Notes under the pieces: generated by a model | Seen by the model: the letters and a program-made list of their open reading frames with translations, nothing else | Told to the model about the DNA's origin: nothing | The model's database searches: none | Shown here: piece after piece, positions 23,228 to 34,845 of the stretch | Layout: the number at the start of each line of letters is the position of its first letter | Position numbering within the stretch: the first letter of the stretch is position 1 | Assembly: GCA_002633005.1 (NCBI GenBank) | Contig: NMRA01000398.1 | Location: 319,202 to 383,201 of the forward strand | Length of the DNA: 64,000 nt | Direction of reading: 5' to 3' | Source: Phoronis australis | Lineage: Eukaryota; Phoronida; Phoronidae | Program-made: the position numbers and the translations under genes

Positions 23228-26200
23228 ATGATTGAAATAGAAGAATTAGGGGAAATCCTGGAGGAAAAATTTAATAACATCGCTTCCCGAATGAGGTAAG
23301 TTATAAAAGTATATCATGCTTTATTTACATGAAGTTTGTTAAATGATTATATTGATATTTTTTCACGAAAACTTTTTCTATAGCAGCCTTAAAAGTTACT
23401 CTTGCATAACAATTTGGTAGAGGCCTCAATGGATATTATAAGTATGTAGTTTTATCAACCGAATTGTAATACCACCGTTAGTTAATCGGACCCATAAGTC
23501 TAAAAAATAACATATCGATTTTCAAAAATATTGAAACCATCCTTTCTCAGTTGAGCGTAAGCTTCATCATTCTCTTTGTCAATACTTACGTGACTTACAA
23601 TATCAACTGATCAGTGTGTAAAAAGTTTCAAGACAATAAAGGATAAAATACATAGCCATAGGTCTAAGAAATAGTTGGAGGAGACAAAGAGAATTCATCA
23701 TTGTTTTCTTCATCCATATCCTCATACATCTTCTTCAATACTTCATCATCATCACCACCATCATCATCATCACCATCATTACCATAATCACCGTCTTCTT
23801 CTTTTCTTCTTCACCATCATCATCCCCTTTTCTAGTTAATCTTATCCTCGTTCCCCTCCCCCTTGTCTTTACCAATTACATAACCATTCCCATCATCATC
23901 ACTACTACCGTCTTCTCTTTGAACCAATTTCGCCGGGTATCTTTCTATAGACATCTTATATCAGTTTTCACCCGCGCCACTCACTTAACTATCAAGGACC
24001 ACTTTATTTTCAATAGGTTTCTGGAGGGACTAAAGGACGCATTAGAGATAAAAGCTCGTGCAGAGAAGCAGTTTGGTATGCAGCTAGAACAAGCCGCAGC
24101 GAGAATCTTTCGCCTGCAGGACCACGCACCGCCAGTTGCGAAAGAGGTCATAAGCCTCCTGACCAACGATATGATATACAGTTCAGTGGCCCATCAGAGG
24201 AGCAGCGATAAAACAATGGATTCAGTTGTTTGCAACCTAGACAGGTAAAGGCGGCCATGAATCGTTTGCTCTGTGTATACTGTATGCGCAGTTAAGGTGT
24301 TCATACTGAAGTCACTCTTAATCGTTCAAATCGAAATAGTCCTCATAGGTGTTATTCTCCATAGTTCAAGTGAAAATACACTCAACTGGAGACTGGGAAT
24401 GTGTCTACACGTTCCTCAGACGGAGTCGCGGTCAGACCCGAGTCCGAAACCGCTACAATACATCAAAAGTGATTTGACGATTTACCAAACCCAAATAGGT
24501 CAGTTTTCTAGGACAGTCACGGATTTTCTAAAATTGGACGTGAAAATTCGACCACTTAACCTCACAAAATTGACTTCAAAGTTTCCCCTACCACGATAAA
24601 CCTTCATTCCTGTGACTACGAAAAACATTTCAATCAACAAGTAAAAATGCTTTAAAAAACGAGATCGCATATGATAAAAAATGTAATTATCGCTTAATTT
24701 TCGGTTCTTGAGAGGATCGTTAAAATATTTGCGATTTGGCACGTCTCTGAATGTCTCTCATAGAGGCTGGAAGCTGATGACAAAAGTGAACCCCAGTCTT
24801 ACAGCCTACACTGTACTTCTAAACCAGCACTGCATTCTTCAAGCAAGTTTCGGAAAGACTCCACACTTTCCCAAAAGCGCTTCGGCGGCTGTCTGAAAGC
24901 AAATCATTTAGTGAAAAATCATGCATCCTAATGGAGTCTTTTTCATAAATCCCCGGTACCTGCTAAGGTTGACAGGTGACCTTACAAATGTAAATGTGAC
25001 TGCTTTCGTCAACACACCTTCACGAATTAGACAAAAATTATTTCGTAATTGTGGTACATCTACATGTACGCTATTCTCTTTTATAGATATCTTGAGGGTA
25101 TCAATTTGAAGCGCATAAAGAAAAGGACGAAAAAGTTAATGGTTAAGAACAGAAGGAACGTTGAAAAACAGACTAAACATGAGTCAGAGGTAAGCACTGC
25201 TTTTACAAGTAAATAAACACCTAGAACTGGCCATTTGAGCTGAATTATAGACTCATCTACCATTTTCACCCGGAATGAAGACAATAAAATATTACAGTTG
25301 TCCAATAATAGACACGATTCACCTACCTCATAGAATCACCTAACACGTTACATGAACCAGGGACTTATTTCTCGAGGACAGACTATTGGCTTTATTTTTG
25401 GCTAAAAACCAGTTAACTTGTGTCTTAGTTTTTTCACCAAAATTAGGCTAATGCTGAAAGTCAGAAAGTTAAAAAAACGTACTTGAGAAAAGCAAAACAC
25501 AACATTTGGCTGTTCGTAGTGGGATTTTTGGCTTTTGTAAAAAAAACGAAAACTGAAAAAGTCTGCACGAGAAACAGGCGTCGAGTCCGGGCACGTGCAT
25601 GGCAGTCAAGGATCTTTGTGTGAATCGGTGACCTGTAAGTTTTGTTTGGTATGCCGTGTGGCTTTGGTTTTCGTATTGCAATAAACGTACATTTCTGTGA
25701 CGTTTGACACGATTGACTGAGTGAGTCGTTGAGCTTAGAGCTCGCTTGGCACGTGAGCTTTTTTTTTAACGTGATGAACCAGCTGTACATTCATGGGTGT
25801 ATCACTCACATGTGTTGTATCCAGTCTTTAACATTTCTGTAATCGTTTACTTATGTTTTCAAAGGCGAATTGCAGAGACATAAACCACACACACCAAATT
25901 TGACTTTCAATACTTTCATGTCGTATACGTTCCTTTAGTTCTTGACGTTTAATAACCGTGACTGCATAGGTAATGCAATCACGTAGTTGCATTCGTTGTT
26001 ATAATGAATATGAACATGTATTTTTCTCAGAATACAGCTCTTGATCAAACTTGTATTACGCTACCAACGTCTTGTCTGTGAAAGTAGCCCCATCTGATTT
26101 TTTCCCATAGGATCTTCGCAAGCACTTTGCTAGTCTTGAAGGCATTAGTGATGGCTACCAGAAGACTCTAATTGAAGCGCTAGACAAAGCAACGAGTCAG

Positions 26201-27430
26201 GCGAAACAGCTCTCCAGCCATATGTAAGTTGTTGAAATCGAATTCACACCTTATATTGGTGTTGTGTAATACACTGGACACATTATCTTACAAGAAATGT
26301 ACAGTAGCGACTATTGGAAGAACTGTCACTGATTGTCACCAAACCAGAATACTTGCACATTGGATGTGTTCATGGTGAGAGGTCTATTTGACTTGTATTT
26401 GTCCTTGCCAATGTCAAGAGTATATATAACCATGTAATATCCTTTACTATAGTCAATATAAAAAAACTGTTGGGGACGGGTCAGGTGAACTCCTATCCTG
26501 CCATGAGTAAAGTCTCGCCATATTATCCTCGACTTGCCTGTTATTACACTGATATATCTTCACCTGTGGATTTGGTATTGTTATAGGTGGATAATAAGCA
26601 AAACATACATGAAAACTGGATCCTTGCTGCAACAAATGCGATGCGAAATGGACGATTTTGGGTCTGTGTCTGTGGACTTGGAAACAGAACCATTGACGGG
26701 AGAGTCTGGCGTGCCTCCCAAGAGGATGTCTTCAAGCTGGAATGTACAGTCAAATGCCACATTGAAAAAATCTGTAGATGGCGTAGTTGTGGAGAGAGAG
26801 AATCATGGGATACTAGACGAGAGTGCCTCTGAGTGTTCAAATGGCACTAAAACAAGTGTAGCGTTCACCAATATCACGGTGGCCGCTGCCATCGCTTCCG
26901 CCGTCACTGCATCTAGTACAGACTCTCGCGACGATGGGGTCGCTGCTGGAGGCATCGTCAGTGCTACTAACGCTGACAAGGATGAATTGAATGACGGAGA
27001 TTGTACGGAGGAAATAGAAAGCCTTAAGAATGAATATGCTATGGATGAACAAACACTTCAGGACGACATTGCATCAGGTAGCAGCGTCCACGGTCAGAAG
27101 GATGACAAAGTCGCGAAGAAAGCAACACCCGAGTGTGAATACGATGATTTTGATGAACTACCGGCAGACGAAGTAGAAGCAGGAAGTGGATGCGAAGAAT
27201 ACTTTGACGCAACTTCGGTCATGGGTGGATCAGGCTGTGACTGGGAGACAGCATCTGCTTTGGAAGAACACCATTCCAATGACCAGACAATGTCAGCCAT
27301 CGAAGCTTCTGGAATTGGCTGTGAGGAACCCTCTACTCATAACCCGACAACCTCGGTTTCAGGAACCCCAGAGAACGACGTACCTGCTTGCACAATGATA
27401 GGCGAATTGATGGCAGAAGATGTCGATTAG
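23228..27430 (+). CDS. five-exon gene, F-BAR/FCH-like domain with acidic tail
   Basis: Exons: 23228-23295, 24017-24244, 25087-25189, 26111-26223, 26587-27430. All introns are GT..AG, all phases join, and the sum is 1356 bases (451 residues plus TAG). Residues 1-170 are helical and charged. MIEIEELGEILEEKF followed by EIKARAEKQFGMQLEQAAAR resembles the start of an FCH/F-BAR domain, where a conserved R-A-x-x-E-x-x-(Y/F)-x-x-x-L stretch is typical. A lysine/arginine-rich helix follows (LKRIKKRTKKLMVKNRR), then DLRKHFASLEGISDGYQKTL. F-BAR proteins form curved dimers that bind membranes and shape endocytic or actin structures; that role here is inference. The last exon encodes about 280 residues rich in Asp, Glu, Ser and Thr with no recognised domain and no SH3. 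The start is chosen because it is the first ATG in frame after a short leader. The fit to F-BAR is distant; another coiled-coil family is possible. Confidence 0.75.
23730..23830. repeat. CAT/CAC trinucleotide microsatellite
   Basis: Imperfect run of CATCAT and CACCAT units in intron 1 of the F-BAR-like gene, with a second CATCATCATCAC run at about 23893-23904. Confidence 0.85.
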
Positions 27431-27652
27431 AGATCAGACGTTGAATTTCAGAGAATCAAAAACTCTCAGTTATGAAATTAAGCCTCAAATTGGGATGATC
27501 CGGAACATTATAACCAGAGAAACTCGGTTTGAAAAAGCTAGAGAATGACGTGCATAGAGTTTTAAGGAAAATGTGGACCAGATTAGATGTCGATAAATCA
27601 AATTTTGATTTAAATTTCGTTTTGTATTGAAATTTAGGATTGTGTAGGACCT

Positions 27653-27658
27653 AATAAA
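27653..27658 (+). terminator. polyadenylation signal AATAAA of the F-BAR-like gene
   Basis: Canonical AATAAA about 220 bases after the stop codon. The intervening sequence is A/T-rich, as expected of a 3' UTR. No cDNA evidence is available. Confidence 0.5.
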
Positions 27659-28064
27659 CAAGTGTTCAAGATGATATCTCAAAAGCGCTGTTATAGTTTT
27701 TTGAAATATCGCTTTATTTTGTCTCCTGAAACTTTGGATTTTTTATTAAAGACATCGTTTTGAAAAAAGTACATGTACCTCAGTATCCAATCAACCAAAT
27801 TTGAAAATTTTTAGGGTCCTACATAACCTAAATTAAATTAAATATTGATTTGTCAATTGATGTTCTTAATTAAATAGTTAATTTTAAATTTGGAAATGTT
27901 TATTTTTCTTTCGTAGAAGGATATTTAAGCAATTAACACGCACAATGGAAGAAGTTAGAAAGATTTTCATATTATTGAGGTCTACATTGTGCGGAGTTAG
28001 GTCCCTGTACTGCGTCTTTGGATTCGCCATAGGCAGTGTGGACACTATGGCAAACTGAGCTTAA

Positions 28065-28222
28065 AGGCGAAGGCAACCTTTTTCCATGTCATTTTGAGCT
28101 AAAATAAGGTTGGTTGGTTATCCTAGACATATTTTTCACTTAATTACTGCTTTTCGTAATTTTATTAATTACTCGTCCGCTTTTCCGGAAGTGACGTTTT
28201 AGGAGGCAAGCGCTTCCCGCCA
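28065..28222 (+). repeat. left terminal inverted repeat of the Kolobok element
   Basis: Matches the complement of 29848-30005 over 158 bases with differences only around ATTACTGC/ATTACAGC and ATTACTCG/ATTATTCG. Confidence 0.92.
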
Positions 28223-28398
28223 CTTGGTTTTGCGTTGAGCTTACTGTGCGAATCTGTTCTATTCTACTTTTGTTTTGTGCTATTTTTCACCAATTGTCGC
28301 CACCACTTTCCATCGGCGAGTATTCTGCGGCAAGATAGGTTAGTAGAGAACTCAACTGCGTTGGATTTAGGGATTGTTTAGTGTGTTGTAAGCTGAAA

Positions 28399-28710
28399 AT
28401 GGCTGGAGTCGGTGACCCGTATCACAGTGACAGTAGTGTGAGTGACGGAGACCTTGTTCACAGCAGTGGTGACGAGGAATTTTTTCACGGACATTCAGTG
28501 GGTGGGTACATGTTTGAGCCCGAGTACAACGAGGCAGAGTACACACAGGCACAGGCAGCTGTTGAGAGAAACGAGGCGGCTACTGAAGACAGACGTGGTG
28601 ACACATCTTGGTGCAAATGCACTGTGTGCGTTGTTATGCCTACCTCAATTGAATGCTTGTGCTGTTCCGAGTTCCACATCAATTATCTTTTTGGTCTCTT
28701 CCTCCATTAG
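28399..28710 (+). CDS. transposon-borne protein with P2X7-ballast-like Cys motif (truncated)
   Basis: A 103-codon frame from ATG 28399. Residues 1-70 are acidic (DSSVSDGDLVHSSGDEEFF) and include GYMFEPEY at 36-43. Residues 71-91 read WCKCTVCVVMPTSIECLCC plus SE: W71, then C72-x-C74-x2-C77 and E85-C86-x-C88-C89. This W-C-x-C-x2-C...E-C-x-C-C pattern is the core of the zinc-binding 'ballast' domain at the C-terminus of vertebrate P2X7 and of many stand-alone invertebrate proteins. The frame then runs out after about 12 residues that are antisense to the transposase, so the domain is cut by an internal deletion at about 28668-28676. The frame converges with the transposase. Its function in the element is unknown. 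Confidence 0.65.
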   Translation: MAGVGDPYHSDSSVSDGDLVHSSGDEEFFHGHSVGGYMFEPEYNEAEYTQAQAAVERNEAATEDRRGDTSWCKCTVCVVMPTSIECLCCSEFHINYLFGLFLH

Positions 28711-29740
28711 AGTGTATGTGGTATACTTGGCGGACCGCCCTGGTGAGTCAGACAAGTTCTCCTTCTCCATGAATTCCGCCACCAACTCGAGATGTTGTGA
28801 CATGTATGCGTCATTGACAACTGGTATTAAATAGGAATTCTGAATGTTGTTGAATGTTGTTTTCGAAAAAAAACTTGACTTTTCCAAAGTCCATCATTGT
28901 CTTCACCGACTGAAACGTGTTTCCAGTGAAGAGCACACCACTGGACATGGTTAAGTGGACCTCCGGCATACCACGGACAGAGGAACAACTGTCCCACTTG
29001 CCAGAGTGTCCCGTGACACACTCCCACTGGATGGTGACCTGAGCACCCAAACTGCTTACATTGTGTCGTGTGACTCCCTCGCCACACACCTGGCACCTTC
29101 TAAATAGCTCCAACACTTTAGACAAGTCCACAATAAACTTATCAAAGTTTGGCTCACCGATCTGTTCACTGGACGACGAACTGTCCTCTTCACTGGGTGT
29201 CGAACTGGGCCTGTAATCACTCCCACTACTCAATATCGCTGCAGGGCTGCTTAGAGGCTCTGGGCTGGAGAAAACAGCACAGGGCGAATCACTACTGGTT
29301 CCAGGAATTGCACGCTCTGGGGTACGTTCGGAGGCACGGGTGACAGTAGATGAAGTGCCTCCACTGGCTCCAGTCACTGTACTGGCCACAGCTCGCGAGG
29401 CTTCTCGCTTCAAAAACGCACTTCTCGGGGGTGGCGACGGGGCACTGCCGGGAATCAACACAGACGGAATGGCATCCTTCTTCAAGCGTTGTTTCGCGGG
29501 GACCTTCATCAGTTCAGCGTACAAATCCCTTTCGTAATCGGACGGCAGAAAGTGCTTGCCACACACACGGTAATTCTCCACTGCTTTGTACGTTGCGTGG
29601 ACGGGTAACGCTGCGTTCTTCACACGAACGAGCCAAGTACGGCGAAGTGTGTCATCCATCGGAAAGCGATGCAAAGGCACTCCCAAAGCGCGCGTGAGCC
29701 GATAATTACTACATCCCGGTACGCAGCAACAGTGTGGCAT
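28645..29740 (-). pseudogene. THAP-domain Kolobok-like transposase, broken
   Basis: The frame opens at ATG 29740. The THAP zinc finger spans residues 1-100: C5-x4-C10, P27, W36, C60-x2-H63 and an AVPTIF-like DAIPSVLI box. A Ser/Pro-rich linker (about 105-200) follows, then the transposase N-part with C-x2-C (RRCQVCGEG), WECVTGHSGKWDS and SGVLFTGNTFQSVKTMM. At an A8 run (28866-28873) the frame must shift by one to continue as SKTTFNNIQNSYLIPVV, then SDSPGRSAKYTTYTLM and IIDVELGTAQAFN, where it ends at TGA 28645. This order of motifs matches the transposase-like proteins with THAP domains found widely in fish, cnidarians and amphioxus. The remaining catalytic half is absent. The frameshift lies in a homopolymer and could be a sequencing error, but the truncation is real in this assembly. 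Confidence 0.8.
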
Positions 29741-29847
29741 GTTGACTGACTAGTAAATGAAAGCGAACGACGACGGAACTTAACACAACCGAGGTAGAAC
29801 AATGACTGACTCGGCAGCTCTCACAGTCAGACTATGTGAAAAGAAAT

Positions 29848-30005
29848 TGGCGGGAAGCGCTTGCCTCCTAAAACGTCACTTCCGGAAAAGCGGACGAATA
29901 ATTAATAAAATTACGAAAAGCTGTAATTAAGTGAAAAATATGTCTAGGATAACCAACCAACCTTATTTTAGCTCAAAATGACATGGAAAAAGGTTGCCTT
30001 CGCCT
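29848..30005 (-). repeat. right terminal inverted repeat of the Kolobok element
   Basis: Inverted partner of 28065-28222, followed directly by TTAA. Confidence 0.92.
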
Positions 30006-30009
30006 TTAA

Positions 30010-33000
30010 GACATGGCGCAAATTGGAACTATTCGACTTAAAACGATCCTGAATGACAGTGGGAACAATAATACCACGTTTTAGTAGTTGGCGAAAGTGA
30101 CAGTGTAACACTAGCAGCGCGTTGCACGGACTCAGGCTAACTCTCACTGGCATTTCCCGACAGCCATCTCTCGCAGTTGCTGGGGATAATTTGCGGTATA
30201 CAGGAGACCGAATCCGAGAGAAATAACAATATGCATACATGCACACATACAGCTGATAAACGAAATTTTTATTCAATGAGTAAGAATTAAGTGCCTCACA
30301 TTTGAAGACTTGTTCTAGCCTCTTACAAAGGTGATTAATCTTAAGTTTTTCATTAGTCAAATGTCAAGAAATACATTCCTGAGATTACTAATGTCATTTT
30401 TCTGTGATGATGGTAGTTTGCTGTCGAATATGTTGGTGATTTAATTAATGTTTGTTGTCATGCTTATGTTGTCTATGGGACATTAGCAAGTGGGCTAAAA
30501 AGCCCGCAATTTGGAGGTATATAAAACTAAATAGTATATACAGACAAATCCATACTTTACAAGCACCTTGGTGACGTGCAAAGATGTATTACACCGCTTC
30601 AAAAATGCGTGATATTGCCAAAAACTTGTTGGTATACATTTTTGATTCGAACGAAAACTAATGAAACAGGGAAATTCCGGGCTGTGCCTTTCGCCTAAAA
30701 TGAAATGCCGGTTAGAACAGTGCTGCCCTTTCTCTGGTGCAGACGTTTTTGGATCTGATTGGCGCCCCTTATCATCAGCGGCTGAATACCTACCCTAAAA
30801 CACGCGTAGCGCACGAGAAACCCGTTCACGGATCTATGTTTTGCGATTTTGGATTATACCACACAGGAAAGTTTAATTTGGGAGACAAGTATTATATTTT
30901 CATGTATTAAAGGCGCCATTCTGGGTTTAGCAATCCGTGACTGGATATAAGTTTCTTACAGAGAGATTCTCTCGTAACAGTGCCCAAACCTTTTGCTATT
31001 ATTTAACTGAGTTAGGGAAACAAAACTTTGAAAGGGCCTGCTGAATTTTATCGCGAGTGAACGCTGTAGCACGCGTTGCGAATAAAGTTCATTCAATGCA
31101 GCTTACCAGGTTTTTTATGCATGGTGTTGGACGGATGTATTTCATAGAGGAGCACGGTTTTCAATTTCAATTCATCGTTGAAAGGCTTTCCTTTGAATTA
31201 GACTTTCTTTTGAGCTCAAACATGCGACAGGTCCTTTCCAAGGCGACACCATCTTGAGTTCATTTTTTTGTTTAGATTTGTCAGTTCCAGATCCGATCAA
31301 TTTTCTTGGAACGGATTTAGACATCTTAAAATTGACTTAAGTTGTAGGTTTGTCATAGCTCAGTCAGCTGTTATTGGAACGGGCGCCATCTCTATAAACA
31401 TTACTTCACGCTTCCTTGGGCTTCACAGGACTTAATGCCAAACTAGTAGGGAAAACGGCTGGCACGCAGCCGAAAACGCTGATTAAAAATAACAAATCCA
31501 AATCAGTACAAGATCAAAACATAAAATTGACAGTCTTCAAATTTTGAAATTCCTGCCGTAATTGGAGAAATATTAGCAGTCGAAAGTTAGGGACTTGTTT
31601 CGGAAGCATGCACGCAGCCTGCCTAAAAATGATGGGCTTGAATTTTTGAAAATTTGGACCATTTACTAATTTTACAGCGTAGGTTCAGAGCTATGAATTG
31701 TGTATTCGCCAAACTTTGCTATTACTGCATTTTTAGCGGACTTTTGTCTCATTCTGTTCTGTTCTCATTTCTAATTCTCTGAGTTGCATCTTTTGTCCAT
31801 TTTACCAAAAGGGGAGATCGTTCTAGACTTCCGAGTCCCCCAGGGTGCGCTCATGGGGAGAATCATTCTGTATGGGTGTTTTTTTGTTTTTATGCATGGA
31901 TAGAGCTTATTGTAAGTAAAACCATTTATTTCAAACTAGCGACCATGCATATCGTATAATCGCGAAGCGTACAGTGATAATTACAAGCTACCAAATCCCA
32001 GACACAATCCAATGAACTCTAGGTGAAAAAAATAATGCATTTTTGGAGTCGGACCTTTTTAAAGTGTAACGACTATTATATACATTCATTCGCCTTGTCC
32101 CCGTCCATTATTCCCAACCAGGCAGGCGAGAAGTGATGCGGAACCGTGGTATATACGGCCGTAACACAGCTACATGTAGAAATAGCGTCCCTGATAGAAA
32201 TAGAATTCTGGGTTCCATGTACCTCGGGATCACCATACAGCATAAGGGTGCGTATTTTCACAAGATTTTTCCTCTTAAATGTCCCACATCGAGGCTCATG
32301 CGCCTAACCTCAGCAATAATGAGCATTTCCAAAATTAGGCGCATGCGCCGCTTTGCGTTCCATTTTCACTTTCCTGGTTTCAGAATCAACGTGGGGAATT
32401 CTCAGGTCGGCTGAGTTTTGGTAAAGCAAAATCATCTTTTTCCCAATCTAACTTCGATCGTGGAGTACGCTGTCTTATCTTCCAAAATGTGCGCTGGCTA
32501 CACTTGCATGTACTTCAAGCTGCGCATTCACTAAAGCGAACTTTATTTACAGCTATACCAAAGTTTTTGACCCATTACTACGAATTGCTTGATCCTTGGA
32601 AAATTGTTAGTGCATTATGTGCATGTAGCTATACCTTTTTATCTCGCTTACTCTATAACCGTCCAGTGATAGCTTCTCTCGTTTTTTGCGCACATTTGTT
32701 TACTGAATGACACCTCTACACCCACAAAGCAACATTCTGACCCATTTCCGCTATTGAGGAATATTTAGACAAAGGAATAAACCGAGCAACCCTTTTTAAC
32801 GGTTGAAATCCTTTCACACAATAGACACAATAGACGGTGGTTTCTAGATAAACTTTCATTTAACCAAACAGTTAATAATTGTGGTCGATCAGTTCTTCAC
32901 AAATTAGCTAACCAGTGATCAGCAGCATGATGTTTCATTTTGCAATTCACCCTTCCTAAATCAACGACTATAAAAGTGCACCCCAAATATCTATTCTTAT

Positions 33001-33590
33001 TCCCTTTTTTCTTCTTATTTACGGAAATGATCTCCAAAAATCCACTTCTCGGGAGATACTGTGTAAGGCGATGATACACCTTTGTGTTCAAAATCAACAA
33101 ACAACAAAGCGAACTTTTTTATTTTGTTTGAGTTGACACTTAAGACACTAGGGTTCTGTTTCATGAAAGTTACTCAATGATAATGACATAAAATTGGTCT
33201 CACTTTCACACTACGTTATCTGAAAAAGTATTAGGCATGTCATTATGAGCGCAGCATAGCCTAAGTAGCACTAATCTTAAGGGCCACTCTCGGAGTGGCT
33301 GTTTTGAGATACATGTACATGGTCGCAATAGACACACACATTGTATTGTCGCTAACTTTTTTGGGCTTTAAAACCATTATTGTCATATTAATAAAAATCC
33401 TAATTTACCAGTGATTATTCCCAACAAAGGAGACACTATGACCATTGTAAGCTATTTTTGGAGACAGGTATCCGAATTTGATTGTTGGGGACGTAGAAGA
33501 CGGAGCCTCCAAAGCAGACCTCTGAACCGGTACACAGAAGGACAATAAAGGAGAGCACCTTTGTTTGCGGCTGTCACGCTGTTTCGTGCA
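30010..33590. other. non-coding stretch
   Basis: No exon that I can support. One short perfect hairpin lies at 32297-32345: CATGCGCCTAA, a 27-base loop, then TTAGGCGCATG. The longest open frames (for example 29968-30360 minus) have no family resemblance. Confidence 0.4.
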
Positions 33591-33604
33591 CTGACATCGA
33601 CGTT

Positions 33605-34460
33605 TTGCTGCTTTTAGACATAATTATGTGTTTTGTACATATATTCACGAAAACAACAACGGATTTAAAACTTGACACGCTAATAGACAGGGTATATCGC
33701 ATTAACAACACTTGGGCTAGATTTGATTCTAATATCAAAGAACTTACAACGAATTTGCAAAAGAATGGCTATCCCCTAGAATTAGTCAATAGGGTACTGA
33801 AAGCAAGACTCCAACGTAACCCTGATGATGTTCATCCTGTAGACAAAACTAACTACAAGTACTTTAAAATACCCTATGTTGGGTTTTACGCCAAAATTGC
33901 TCAACGAAAACTCAACAAATTGGTGAATGATTACTGTGTGAACTTAAGAGTTGTATTAACATTCAAGTCTCTAAAACTGTCGAGTTTATTTAACCCTAAG
34001 GACAAAATTTCTATGGGTCTACGGTCCAAGGTTGTATACAAATTTATCTGTGCTGGATGTGGCTCCAGTTATATAGGCGAAACTGTTCGCCATTTGAAAA
34101 CCAGGACCAAGGAACATCTAAATTCTGACAGTAATTCACATGTAAATATTCACCTGCAGAGCTCCAATCATTGTTATCAGCAGTGCTCTTTCAATGACTT
34201 TGCAATAATAGACCAGGCAGTAACAACAAAGGAGCTTAAAATTCGTGAGGCTTTACATATCAGTTGGTGGAAGCCCAATCTCAATAGGCAACTGACACAC
34301 TACAGGTTGTCATTGTTGGTATAGTTCATTGTCACTCCCTGTAACTGACTGTATCTGTGCTTCATTACTTGTTGCTGGGCCTAGCTAGGTGGCCACTGTG
34401 TTATGACTTCTGAGGATGGTGTTAAATAAATGACACCGAAACATGTCAAGTTTTAAATCC
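33605..34460 (+). mobile_element. 5'-truncated Penelope-like retroelement, GIY-YIG end
   Basis: The 33605-34324 frame (239 codons) is the C-terminal part of a Penelope-like polyprotein. Its N-terminal third (INNTWARFDSNIKELTTNLQ, KNGYPLELVNRVLKARLQ) matches the region after the reverse-transcriptase core. The middle has the linker YFKIPYVGFYAKIAQRKL. The last third carries the GIY-YIG-type nuclease: VVYKFICAGCGSSYIGETVR with a following R and KEHL, then a late Glu in KELKIREALHI. The RT palm and fingers are missing, as expected of incomplete target-primed insertion. A non-coding tail follows (CTTCTGAGGATGGTGTTAAA, about 34408), resembling 3' ends of this class. It sits 0.4 kb upstream of the DEG/ENaC exon 1. 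The frame is intact to its stop, so this is a fairly young fragment. Confidence 0.8.
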
Positions 34461-34845
34461 GTTGTTGTTTTCGTGAACATATGCTGTTACTTGCTATCAT
34501 GGAGATCTTTTGTACATATAACACCTATTATCATGGTTTCCTTGGTTGTTTTTGTCGATACTTACATGTATATTCACGGTCAATGTAAGGCTGGCGCACC
34601 TTGCTACAAGTCCATTAAGAAGTGGTCATCGATTATCCAAGTGGTACGTCACTTAAACTTCTGTGTATCATATGCAAACATTAGCAAACGATCGCAAAAC
34701 TGCAATTAACTGGAACACAATCTTCACAAACTAGAACCAAGACGACTCATGAACGAAGTTTCATCACCATAAACAGAAGCAAAAACAAAAGAATAGCATC
34801 ATAAATCTGTAAGCAATATTGAGAATTGCGAGTAACGGAAGGAAC

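Larger units (their letters stand above)
28065..30005. mobile_element. Kolobok-type THAP DNA transposon, internally deleted
   Basis: The 1941 bp element is flanked by TTAA on both sides (28061-28064, 30006-30009). It is bounded by 158 bp TIRs (28065-28222 and 29848-30005) that differ at only two or so positions. The ends read AGGCGAAGGC..., with purines at the 5' tips. TTAA target duplication together with a THAP-bearing transposase is diagnostic of the Kolobok superfamily (piggyBac also uses TTAA but has no THAP). Inside, a plus-strand small gene and a minus-strand transposase converge. The transposase C-terminal catalytic part is missing, so this copy is a non-autonomous deletion derivative. 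The near-identical TIRs argue for a young insertion. Confidence 0.88.

Noticed and set aside
23735-23910. CAT-rich array as a CRISPR or regular spacer array
   Set aside because: It is an imperfect trinucleotide microsatellite in an intron, without spacers.
28442-28834. 130-codon plus-strand frame overlapping the ballast-like gene
   Set aside because: It is out of frame with the cysteine-motif protein and has low-complexity Arg/Ser/Thr content typical of a shadow frame.
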